A program made the translations under genes and the position numbers. From NCBI GenBank assembly GCA_023129805.1, contig JAGMBK010000009.1, forward strand, positions 1-22,576: DNA of 22,576 nt, read 5' to 3'. Origin of the DNA: Candidatus Zixiibacteriota bacterium (lineage in GTDB: Bacteria > Zixibacteria > MSB-5A5 > SM1-73). Below, piece by piece: positions 13,376-21,234 of the stretch. Each line of letters opens with the position of its first letter. Within the stretch, counting starts at the first letter, position 1. A model generated the notes under the pieces. That model made no database searches and had not been told where the DNA came from. It was given only the letters and a program-made list of their open reading frames with translations.

Positions 13376-13649
13376 GTTTTATTCTATTTGTTTTGCCCTA
13401 AAGTCAAGTTCTTTGACAGAGGCGGAATACTAACGAACTTTTTATTATACGAATAATCTGGCATCTGTGCAACCTCTTTTAACCAGGCTTTTCGTCCGAG
13501 ACAAGCCCTGAACCGTATGGTTCAGGACAAGCTCGGACGCTACAGTTTGCTTTTTGAGAATTTTGAGGATACCGGGATTGTATCCCGGTGCTTCTGTTCG
13601 GGATAGAATCCCGAACACCTCTTCCAATTTGTTATCTTCTGTTGAAGCC
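13376..13649. other. Gap between the two protease genes with stacked hairpins
   Basis: Three palindromes are visible. GTCCGAG (13494-13500) pairs with CTCGGAC (13532-13538) and encloses CCTGAACC/GGTTCAGG. ACCGGGAT (13571-13578) pairs with ATCCCGGT (13582-13589). GTTCGGGAT (13596-13604) pairs with ATCCCGAAC (13608-13616). The last two lie just past the end of the subtilisin gene and could end its transcript. No gene is apparent. Confidence 0.6.
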
Positions 13650-16600
13650 TTATTTGAGGAGGATCATCTTACGAGTGGTTTGGCTTGTTTCAGTCCTGAG
13701 GCGATACAGATACACACCCGAGGCTACCTTCTTCCCATTCTCATCTGTTCCATCCCAGATCACCTCATATCTTCCCGGAGGCAGTTCATCCTCAATCAAG
13801 GTTTTAACCAACTGCCCCCGGATGTTATAAATCTTAAGGGAGGTATAAACACTTAAGATCTGCTCCATTTGAGGCATGAAAGATTCGTCATTCTTTCTGG
13901 GGGGAAAAGGAATGTTTGAGACTTGATATCCAGGTTTTAACTCAAAGGCAATGGTAGTGGCAGGATTGAAGGGGTTTGGAAAATTCTGATCCAAAGAGAA
14001 GTGCTCTGGCAGATTATTATCTTCATTCTCTGCCTCTATGCCGGTGCACATGCACTCATACTTAGCCTGGGCTGAGGATATGTTAGCTTTAAGCTCATCC
14101 AGACTTTCTCCTCCAACGATGGCGAAAGCAACCACCGTGCTTTCTTCTAAAGCTAAATCAAACGGACCGCAGGAGACTATCTGAGACCAATCCTTTTTCT
14201 CCAAGTCTAAAGGTTTGCTCTCATTGTCAGTGACAAGTTCCTCATCGATGCTTTTCGGCACCTGCCCGCTTAAAAACTGATATTTTTCCTTATCGGAGAA
14301 TCCATCATATAGCCAAAAAGCATTATCTATCTGGTTTGAAAAATAGGTTCCTGCAAAGAGAGGAACCACACTTAAATATATTTCACTCCCCGGGTCGAAT
14401 TGATAATACAAGCACAAAGCTGAATCAAAGCCAACCTGATCATCATCCGGCGAGCTTAAGGGGATATCCCAATCGAAAAACAGCCCCACGTAGAAATCGT
14501 AAACTGGATTTGGATTTATATTCTTTACGGTGTATTGCAGGACCAGATAATCATCATTGACTGGATCAGCATAGGCAAAACTTCTTTGGGAAATCTCCAG
14601 ACCTAGTGGGTTTTCTGCGCCTCTGTCTGAAAACTTGCAGAATCCGTCCTGATCTGATACAATACCCGGCGTCTGAATGGAAAGTTCTCCTTCTGGAAGA
14701 ACCTCAAAATCCTGCTGGGGAGTTTTTCCATCCTCTCCCCTTGCCCCATCCGAGATCTGATCCGGACTTCTTCCTATCAAAAGAGCTGCCTCATACAAAG
14801 TATTCTTGCCATTCCGGGGATACACCCAGCCCTTGCCTCCTAAGGGATTAAAAGTCGCATCACCCAGACCATATTGACCGAAATTCGACAGGGTGAAGAC
14901 GAAGTTTCCCACATCGTGATCCCCCAAAGAGTTAGGAGGGAGGGAACCCACAGTTATGGAGAAACTTAATTCAGAAGAGTACAACGGCTCCTGTCCCAAA
15001 ATCTGGAGTGTGAATTCGACCTTTCTTCCCAATGGCATATTTTGATCAAAGCCCACTCGGAAAGGAGAGCTAAGATTGGAAACTTCTTCACCCTTATCAA
15101 CATCACCTAAATATGTGCTATCTGATGCTATCTGAGCCAATGAATCGGAGGTTGACAGATTCGCAAAAACGCCATCTACATCTTCCCCGGTATTCTTAAG
15201 CTCAACCACTAAATTGATCTGATCTCCCGGCTGAGGAGAGATTCCTCCGGCACAGTAGAAGTCGGTAAGATACAGGTTAGGCATATTGGGTCTGGGCAAG
15301 ATATCCAGTGCCCTTTTGATGTTTATCAACCCCCGACCGTAGCTGTTATCTTCACCCGGAAGACCAAGATCGGAGCATGATTCTAAAAGAGCCTGCTTGA
15401 TCTCCTCCACTGTGGCGTCTGGATTGTATTGCCTGAGGATGGCGACTGCCCCAGCTACAAAAGGAGCCGCCATGGAGGTGCCGCTCATCAAACGATACTC
15501 GCCGTTCTTGTAACAGGAATAGATCTTAACTCCCGGAGCACAAACCTCCGGTTTTATGGTCTGGTTATCACAGCCGGAGGGACCGCGCGAGGAAAAAGTG
15601 GCAACCGGAAAACCGAAGCTTAACGCATCGATGGCGCCCACGGAGAAGCAGTTTGTACGCGAGGAGATCCGATCGGCCGGGGTTCTCAAAGTGATCGGTT
15701 CTGGACCTTCATTTCCCGCAGCAAAGACGACCACCACCCCGGCATCCTCCACATTGTCTATGGCATTCCAGAACGTCTGATCACACGCTGGTTTATATCC
15801 CGGGGGGATTCCCCAGGAGTTGTTGATCACGTCAGGGACGTCATCTAAAGTCTCTGGGTTTCCGTCCGGATCTACAGCCCACTGGAAAGCGGAGAGTATG
15901 TCGCTTATTGTCTGGGAGATGGAGGCACCTCGATCTATGACTGCCGAAGCGATCCAATCAGCTCCGAACGCTACTCCAATGGTGTCCCCTTCTGAAATCC
16001 CGACCATGATACCCATAGTATGAGTCCCGTGTCCTTTGTTATCCTTGGGAAAGTCTGAACCATATGGATCGAACCAGGAAGCAGAAGGCAAGCCCCCGTT
16101 GTTGCCCCGCCAGTTTGAAAAAAGAGCAGGGTGATCTCCATCCACCCCGGTATCGAAATTGCATACCAACCGTCCCTTGCCGGTATATCCCATTTCCCAA
16201 GCCTCCCGGGCGCTGATGGCAGAAAGACACCGCTCCCTTTCCACCGTGTTCCCCGCAGACCTCTCCACCGATACCGGTTCAACCAGTGTTACCGGATAAT
16301 TCTCGTAGATAGTTTCCACATCCGGATGGGAGGCGATTTTTTCAACCTGATCTTTGGTAGCGGTGACCTGAATGGCATTGGTTATCCAGAAGGTTTTGAA
16401 CTTTTCTACGCTTCCTTCAATGGTTTTTTTATTCAGATAATCTATTATCTCTGATTGAGAACTTTCTGCTTTATCCATCAGCGATCTTATTATCATCCGG
16501 TGTCTGACTTTTCTGGTTGCTTTTTGTCCCGTGGATCCAAATTCGGATAGATTGAGCTTAAAGTTCAGCCCGGCGGTGTTGGTCTGATCTTTCATCACCA

Positions 16601-16748
16601 CCAGACAGGAGACAAATTCATCTGCCCTCATTGGATTCAATTTTAAGACGAGATCCGGGCTGACCTCACCGCCAAAGGCGATAAAACTCCGAAAGAAAAA
16701 GAAGATCAGAAGAAAGAAGAAGACTATTTTTCTTAATCTGCGTGACAT
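13650..16748 (-). CDS. Secreted subtilisin-like (S8) serine protease with C-terminal FlgD-like/Por-type module
   Basis: A 1032-residue protein starting at ATG 16746-16748 with an AGGGAG ribosome binding site eight bases upstream. Residues 1-26 are a signal peptide; ~45-155 look like an I9-type propeptide (TKDQVEKIASHPDVETIYEN). The S8 catalytic triad is intact: D199 (NFDTGVDGDHP), H240 (GHGTHT) and S425 (GTSMAAP), with oxyanion N345 (AAGNEG). Residues ~490-610 resemble a CARDB-like beta-sandwich (GDQINLVVELKNTGEDVDG). A region of ~250 residues (DHDVGNFVFTLSNFGQYG onward) is of unknown fold. The C-terminus from NFPNPFNP (922) is the FlgD-like sorting module ending TTRKMILLK, as in the M6 protease. 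Like that protease, it has an enlarged loop in this module (~938-970). Likely an extracellular or surface protease supplying peptides. Confidence 0.93.
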   Translation of the reverse strand: MSRRLRKIVFFFLLIFFFFRSFIAFGGEVSPDLVLKLNPMRADEFVSCLVVMKDQTNTAGLNFKLNLSEFGSTGQKATRKVRHRMIIRSLMDKAESSQSEIIDYLNKKTIEGSVEKFKTFWITNAIQVTATKDQVEKIASHPDVETIYENYPVTLVEPVSVERSAGNTVERERCLSAISAREAWEMGYTGKGRLVCNFDTGVDGDHPALFSNWRGNNGGLPSASWFDPYGSDFPKDNKGHGTHTMGIMVGISEGDTIGVAFGADWIASAVIDRGASISQTISDILSAFQWAVDPDGNPETLDDVPDVINNSWGIPPGYKPACDQTFWNAIDNVEDAGVVVVFAAGNEGPEPITLRTPADRISSRTNCFSVGAIDALSFGFPVATFSSRGPSGCDNQTIKPEVCAPGVKIYSCYKNGEYRLMSGTSMAAPFVAGAVAILRQYNPDATVEEIKQALLESCSDLGLPGEDNSYGRGLINIKRALDILPRPNMPNLYLTDFYCAGGISPQPGDQINLVVELKNTGEDVDGVFANLSTSDSLAQIASDSTYLGDVDKGEEVSNLSSPFRVGFDQNMPLGRKVEFTLQILGQEPLYSSELSFSITVGSLPPNSLGDHDVGNFVFTLSNFGQYGLGDATFNPLGGKGWVYPRNGKNTLYEAALLIGRSPDQISDGARGEDGKTPQQDFEVLPEGELSIQTPGIVSDQDGFCKFSDRGAENPLGLEISQRSFAYADPVNDDYLVLQYTVKNINPNPVYDFYVGLFFDWDIPLSSPDDDQVGFDSALCLYYQFDPGSEIYLSVVPLFAGTYFSNQIDNAFWLYDGFSDKEKYQFLSGQVPKSIDEELVTDNESKPLDLEKKDWSQIVSCGPFDLALEESTVVAFAIVGGESLDELKANISSAQAKYECMCTGIEAENEDNNLPEHFSLDQNFPNPFNPATTIAFELKPGYQVSNIPFPPRKNDESFMPQMEQILSVYTSLKIYNIRGQLVKTLIEDELPPGRYEVIWDGTDENGKKVASGVYLYRLRTETSQTTRKMILLK

Positions 16749-17270
16749 CTTTTGCTCCCTATCAATTTTTCACTTATCTTTAAGAGCAAAGCTTTTGCCG
16801 CCGGACTGATTGTTTATTCCGGCAAAGGTCTGTAGGAAATTTTGTAACGACAGGACAGAGGGATTGATATTAACAAGTTGGCTTACAAAGACTTAACGGG
16901 GTGCCGCGATGGGGGAAACTGGATGGTTTTTAGACAGTAGAAATTTTTGAAATAAAATTCTTCTTGGGTGTGCAAAATAGTTTCATAATGTCTGCAATCT
17001 GATTCACGTTTTCCTTCGATCAAGCGGCTGACCGAGCAAGGTACAGTCGGCCGAATATGTCCCGCCTTTTGGGCGAACCATACGGTTCACCTCTTTGGCA
17101 GGACTATCCCACACCACTTGTTGGGATAGGGGTTGCACCCCTATCCCCCCTGCGGACAGGGGCTCAACCCCTGTCCGAACCAACTATAATAGATTATCCG
17201 GCAACAACTCTGTCCAAAAATCCTGCGGTTGGTGGGGGATTTCGGATCTGCTGAAGGTAAACCGTTACAC
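16749..17270. other. 522-base gap with GC-rich palindromes
   Basis: This holds the upstream region of the subtilisin gene and the downstream region of the MFS gene. Two perfect hairpins stand side by side: GGGATAGGGGT/ACCCCTATCCC (17123-17147) and CGGACAGGGG/CCCCTGTCCG (17153-17177). GAACCATACGGTTC lies at ~17078-17091. The short reading frames over these hairpins are repeat artefacts. No confident promoter was picked out. Confidence 0.6.
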
Positions 17271-18479
17271 TTATGATCTGGTTGACCTTAATCTGAGAAA
17301 GAGGAGAAAAGTTATTATCCCAACGAATAATACCACGGTTCCGAATCCAAATGTGATGCGCAATCCAAACCTTTGTGCCACCATTCCGATACAAAGACCT
17401 GCTAAAACTTCTCCCCCTGATCCCACCAGGCTTTGAAAGGAAAGCAACGTGGCTCTTTGTTGCGAGGGAATACGCTTGTTATATAAATCTAAAAAGATGG
17501 GCTCTTTGAAGTTTCGAAAGGCTTGGAGAAGAATGAAGAACATCACTGCTAAAAGAGGAGAAGCAGTCAAAGCAACAAGCAATAGGCTTACCAGAAATAA
17601 AAACTCCAGGATTATCAGAGAGGAGATTTCATGTATGAATCTTTCGGAGAGGGTCGTGACCTTGTCTATGAAGAGAATGGTTAAAATAGAAGCTATCGCC
17701 AGAATCCAGCCGAAATATTGAGTGGGGATGGACAAATTCTCATCGAAATGAACCTGCCAAAATTGGGAGATGGTCTCAAAGGAAAATTCAGAGAAAAGAG
17801 CAAGCAAAATCAAAGCAAAAATTATTTTTTGCGCTTTTAAGACATTTAAACTTTGTCTGATGGTCTCGGAAAATTTAGAAATAACTTTATGTGAAATAGT
17901 TCTTTCGAGTTTATAGTCCTCTTTCATCTTTTTAATCAGGAACAAACACAAAACGAAAAATACGATGGTGAAAGGCAACCATACCAGTTTCATATTCACC
18001 GAAGCTAAGTATCCACCCAGGATCAATCCCGAAAGATTGCCCAGGATCTTAAATTTCGTTCCCTGAGAAAAAGCGCGCTTTTGTTTCTCTTCCCTACCCT
18101 CATGTTTTAACGAATCCACCAGCCATGCTTCCAAAGCCCCTGATCTGAGGGTCTCTCCCAGCCCGGCGATAATCCCTGCCACGATAAAACCTGTTAGAAA
18201 GGGAAAGAATATAAAAATGAGTCCCGAAATCAGGGAAACAAGAGAGGATAAAACCACCGAGATTTTTCTGCCATAAATATCTGCCACCATTCCGGTGGGC
18301 ATTTCGAAAAGCAGAATAGATGCTTCGAAAACTGCCGCAAGCAGAGCGATCTGAAAAAGATTTATCTGATAATGCCGGAAATACAGAACATAAACCGGAA
18401 GGATGGTTCCGAAGGCAAAGCTGGTGAAGAATCTTGTTGCGGTGTAAATTCGAATTTTGTCGTTCGATTTAAGCTGCAT
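17271..18479 (-). CDS. Major facilitator superfamily transporter
   Basis: 402 residues with about 12 hydrophobic segments; the first is IYTATRFFTSFAFGTILPVYVLYF in three short runs (residues 11-34). The MFS loop signature between helices 2 and 3 is present: GMVADIYGRK (63-72). A basic/acidic cytoplasmic loop (KHEGREEKQKRAFSQ and later MKEDYKLERTISHK) separates the halves. It resembles drug-efflux or uncharacterised MFS members; the substrate cannot be told from sequence. The start codon at 18477-18479 has no clear Shine-Dalgarno on the - strand. Neighbours are unrelated, and the gene stands alone between repeat-filled gaps. Confidence 0.9.
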   Translation of the reverse strand: MQLKSNDKIRIYTATRFFTSFAFGTILPVYVLYFRHYQINLFQIALLAAVFEASILLFEMPTGMVADIYGRKISVVLSSLVSLISGLIFIFFPFLTGFIVAGIIAGLGETLRSGALEAWLVDSLKHEGREEKQKRAFSQGTKFKILGNLSGLILGGYLASVNMKLVWLPFTIVFFVLCLFLIKKMKEDYKLERTISHKVISKFSETIRQSLNVLKAQKIIFALILLALFSEFSFETISQFWQVHFDENLSIPTQYFGWILAIASILTILFIDKVTTLSERFIHEISSLIILEFLFLVSLLLVALTASPLLAVMFFILLQAFRNFKEPIFLDLYNKRIPSQQRATLLSFQSLVGSGGEVLAGLCIGMVAQRFGLRITFGFGTVVLFVGIITFLLFLRLRSTRS

Positions 18480-18614
18480 AGTTGGAGGTTATCTATTCAG
18501 AAGAACCGGATACATACAAAGTTTCCTGAAAGAATCAAATTATAAGAGGTTTTTTCTGGAGTGTCAAGCTTCAGCTTGACTTAAAACTTTCGGAAGTCCA
18601 AAACCTGTAACATG

Positions 18615-18671
18615 GTTCACCTAACGGTTCGACTTTGCTCACCGTCCTGAGCTTGTCGAAGGAAGGTGAAC
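18615..18671. repeat. Dispersed repeat family E with outer palindrome
   Basis: GTTCACCT (18615-18622) pairs with AGGTGAAC (18664-18671). The core 'ttcgactttgctcaccgtcc' and 'gagcttgtcgaagg' are the family E halves, themselves complementary. Related to 4711-4760 and 10316-10380. Confidence 0.65.
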
Positions 18672-18765
18672 ACTCCAAAAAGTCTATCAATGGAATACTG
18701 CGGATTCTACGAACTTTGCTTCTTTTTTGTTGCAAAGCATAAGGCTCAAAGAACCAAAGCAAAAA

Positions 18766-18797
18766 TGCCAGCACCTAACTTAAGTTAGGTGCTGGCA
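18766..18797. repeat. Perfect 32-base palindrome
   Basis: TGCCAGCACCTAACTT (18766-18781) is followed at once by its exact reverse complement (18782-18797). There is no spacer, so it is a true palindrome and not a stem-loop with a loop. It could be a protein-binding site, a cruciform or a mobile palindromic repeat. It is preceded by AAAAA and not followed by a T-run. Confidence 0.85.
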
Positions 18798-18818
18798 CAT
18801 CCTTACCCCACGATTCTG

Positions 18819-18912
18819 GTTCGGGCAGGGGTTAAACCCTTCAGGGCGAGCCTTTCCTTCGACACCCCGCCTGTGGCGGGGGACGAAGTGCAGGACAAGC
18901 CCCTGCCCGAAC
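18819..18912. repeat. Long-armed palindromic repeat
   Basis: The arms GTTCGGGCAGGGG (18819-18831) and CCCCTGCCCGAAC (18900-18912) are 13 bases and perfectly complementary. Between them lie CGCC/GGCG pairs and 'ccttcgaca...cgaagtgcaggacaag'. The layout is similar to the nested palindrome at 13494-13538. The rest of the 18480-18996 gap shows no gene. Confidence 0.7.
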
Positions 18913-18996
18913 AGGGAGCTTTTTAGAAACAACAAAACGGAGGGTTCCATCGATATCTGATTCCATGCTGAAACAGAGCGAGCACTTTGGCTATGA

Positions 18997-19266
18997 TCAT
19001 CCTTCCACCCGGGTGATCTCGAAGACCACCGGGTTTTCAGGATCAGGGCAACAGAGATGGCACTCCCCTTCTTTCTCTTCCCAGGGAATATTGCCCCCGA
19101 ATCTCAAGGCAGTGATGAAAGGAAGCAGAGAGTGAAATGCCCAGTGACAAAACCCTGGTGGAGGGAGATGCTCAAAGATAAATTCATCCCCCACTTTGAG
19201 ACCAAGAGGGCATTTGCCCTTTTCTAAAATCTTTACAACCTTTATCTTGATCTTGTACTTCTTCAT
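18997..19266 (-). CDS. TIGR04076-like small cysteine-containing protein
   Basis: 89 residues from ATG 19264-19266 (ACAGGT upstream). It begins KKYKIKIKVVKILEKGKCPLGLK and carries HWAFHSLLPFITALRFGG (41-58) and CPDPENPVVFEITRV at the end, the layout I know from the TIGR04076 family of unknown function. Cysteines at 19, 40, 69, 72 and 73 could bind metal (CHLCC). There is no signal peptide, and the protein is probably cytoplasmic. It is on the same strand as the exported-protein gene upstream (19414-20691) but is separated from it by repeat family A copy 2. Confidence 0.85.
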   Translation of the reverse strand: MKKYKIKIKVVKILEKGKCPLGLKVGDEFIFEHLPPPGFCHWAFHSLLPFITALRFGGNIPWEEKEGECHLCCPDPENPVVFEITRVEG

Positions 19267-19295
19267 CTACCTGTAATCCAGACCAAAGGGCTAGC

Positions 19296-19366
19296 TGTCA
19301 TGCTGAGTGAAGCGAAGCATCTCAGCTTTAGATTCTTCCGCCGCCAAAGGCGGCGTCAGAATGACA
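19296..19366. repeat. Dispersed repeat family A, copy 2
   Basis: A 71-base element with perfect six-base inverted ends TGTCAT (19296-19301) and ATGACA (19361-19366) and an internal hairpin CCGCC/GGCGG. It shares the ends and the 'agcgaag' and 'gattctt' blocks with 358-442. Confidence 0.75.
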
Positions 19367-19413
19367 AGAGGCGGAATCCGTGCTGTCGTAGCAGGGCTAT
19401 CTGACGTCAAATC

Positions 19414-20691
19414 TTATGTTTTTCTTTCTTTCTTCTTAGCCGCAGGGAACAGAATATTATTTAATATCAACCGGTATCCCGGAGAGCTCTTATGCAGGTT
19501 CAAATCTGTGGGTGGGTCTCCCACCATATGCTGATAGTCCTCCGGATCGTGTCCTCCATAGAAAGTCCAGGTACCTCGTCCGAAATTGCCGTGGATATAT
19601 TTGACCTCATCTTTTCCTTCGGTCTCTCCCAAGATGGTCACATACTTTTTTAAAAGGCTTTTTCTAAAAGCGGTGTTCTGTCCCATAAATCCATTCACCA
19701 CCGACACATGATTCTGCACCAGCATGGTGGGCACCGGATCCAGCTTGGCGGAGAAATCAAAAAGGGTGAAATAATCAGACTCCAGACCCAGGCGGGCAGC
19801 GACCTTTTCGGGCCCGGTATCTATATTGGAATGCTCATACTTATAAGCATCGGTTGAGACTACAAAGTCGATAAATGCCAGACATTTTGAATAATCCAGC
19901 CTTTCTTGACAGTCCGGGTCCATCGGGTCTCCATCCAACTCCTGGGGAACGATATCCACAGCCTCCGCTGACAGGGCGATATCCATTGTCTCCGTGGCTG
20001 AGCACATGGCAAACAGGAATCCTCCTCGGGCTACATAATCTTTGAGTGCCCGGGCAACCGTCTTTTTCTCCTCAGACACTTTTCTGAATCCCAACTTCTT
20101 TGCCATCAACTCGGAGGTGGCCACGTCCTGCTTATACCACAGGGCATTTCTAAAGGAGCGATAGAATTTTCCATACTGTCCGGTAAAATCCTCGTGATGC
20201 AGATGAAGCCAGTCGTATTTTTCTAACTCCCCCATTAAAACCTCTTCATCCCACAGGGTGGTATAGGGTATCTCCGCATAGATCAAAGCTAAGGTAACCG
20301 CATCATCCCAGGGCTCTTTGTTGGGGGGGGTGTAGATGGCGATAGCGGGCGCCTTCTCCAGGAGCACCACCTCCATGTTGTTCTCCTCAATCTCTTTGTA
20401 AATGGATGCCGCGGATGAAAGATCGATTACGCTGAAAACCACCCCTCTCAACCTGCAAAGATCAGCCAACTCTTCATGGAAGTCGGTCATAAAAGAACCA
20501 CCGCGATAGTTTAAGAGCCACTCCACATTGTATCCCTGCTCCAAAGTCCAGTAAGCCACCCCGTATGCTTTCAGATGATCGGTCTGGCCAAGATCCATGT
20601 AAATTAGGATCTTGTCCGCGTAAGAGAAGGAAAAAGGAAGAAGAAAAAAGGAAAGGAAAAATATTATCTTTTTTATCCGACTATTCTTCAC
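19414..20691 (-). CDS. Exported protein of unknown function ('LKAYGVAYWTLEQG' family)
   Basis: 425 residues from GTG 20689-20691, with GGAGG four bases upstream (20696-20700). Residues 1-25 form a signal peptide (KKIIFFLSFFLLPFSFSYA). The mature start is DKILIYMDLGQTDHLKAYGVAYW, then WLLNYRGGSF and DWLHLHHEDFTGQYGKF. I recall similar proteins in Bacteroidetes-like genomes, often named 'asparagine synthetase B', but none of that enzyme's motifs (N-terminal Cys, SGGxDS) is present, so I do not adopt the name. GGFLFAMCSATETMDIAL resembles the nucleophile turn of glutamine-amidotransferase-like folds, with Cys in the right setting; this is a weak structural hint. HGNFGRGTWTFYGGHDPEDYQH near the end is a second conserved-looking block. 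Probably periplasmic; substrate unknown. Confidence 0.8.
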   Translation of the reverse strand: MKNSRIKKIIFFLSFFLLPFSFSYADKILIYMDLGQTDHLKAYGVAYWTLEQGYNVEWLLNYRGGSFMTDFHEELADLCRLRGVVFSVIDLSSAASIYKEIEENNMEVVLLEKAPAIAIYTPPNKEPWDDAVTLALIYAEIPYTTLWDEEVLMGELEKYDWLHLHHEDFTGQYGKFYRSFRNALWYKQDVATSELMAKKLGFRKVSEEKKTVARALKDYVARGGFLFAMCSATETMDIALSAEAVDIVPQELDGDPMDPDCQERLDYSKCLAFIDFVVSTDAYKYEHSNIDTGPEKVAARLGLESDYFTLFDFSAKLDPVPTMLVQNHVSVVNGFMGQNTAFRKSLLKKYVTILGETEGKDEVKYIHGNFGRGTWTFYGGHDPEDYQHMVGDPPTDLNLHKSSPGYRLILNNILFPAAKKKERKT

Positions 20692-21102
20692 CGTACCTCC
20701 AGATTCAGTAATTCAACACACCGGGACATCGTTCTCAGATAAAGATACGAATAGGGATTCAGAGAAGATAACAAAAAAACAATAACAGATGACGGATAAC
20801 GATTTTTAAATGTTTAAATGTTGCGTCAAAAGCTTACTTTTCCCCGTTCAGGGAATCCTGGGTAGACGGTACCCGCGCAGCGCCCCCGTCTGGGGTGACT
20901 GACGCATATGTTTTGATTTTGTAGCCGCAATCTTTAGATTGCGCCAATCTTTTTTATTAAAGGATAGCGATCTTCTCTTCTCCCCTTGTGGGAGGCTGAG
21001 CGAAGCGAAACCCATAGGAGGGATAAAGGGAGAGGGGGTCTCTACGACAAGTCAAGACTTTCCCCGATGCAGTATAATCGAATAAATAATTCAAATTAAA
21101 AG
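20692..21102. other. Divergent gap upstream of the methyltransferase
   Basis: This lies between the exported-protein gene (-) and the methyltransferase (+). It contains the palindrome CGCAATCT-TT-AGATTGCG (20926-20943) and an imperfect repeat built on 'tctccccttgtgggagg ... gggataaagggagagg' (~20977-21038), then AT-rich DNA leading to the promoter. No gene was found. Confidence 0.6.
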
Positions 21103-21130
21103 TTGACAAGGTTGAATAAGATATTATAAT
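21103..21130 (+). promoter_or_regulatory. Consensus sigma-70-type promoter for the methyltransferase gene
   Basis: TTGACA (21103-21108), 16-base spacer, TATAAT (21125-21130). Both hexamers match the consensus exactly. The expected start near 21137 leaves a leader of about 100 bases before ATG 21235. Confidence 0.75.
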
Positions 21131-21234
21131 GTCTTATATGAATAGAAGGGATTTCTCTGGAGGTCGGGCAGCAGCCTATATATAAGGGCTTAAGTTAAAT
21201 CCGCTTACGAAAACGAGCATGACAGGTGGTGAAT

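Noticed and set aside
13494..13616. Possible CRISPR-like or tandem array of palindromes between the protease genes
   Set aside because: The palindromes differ in sequence and spacing, so there is no repeated unit with unique spacers.
17057..17436. Short + strand open frames in the gap before the MFS gene
   Set aside because: They translate perfect palindromes and antisense MFS sequence. There is no ribosome binding site and no recognisable domain.
21138..21185. 15-codon leader open frame between the consensus promoter and the methyltransferase
   Set aside because: It begins one base after the predicted transcription start, without room for a ribosome binding site, and shows no attenuator hairpin or codon run.
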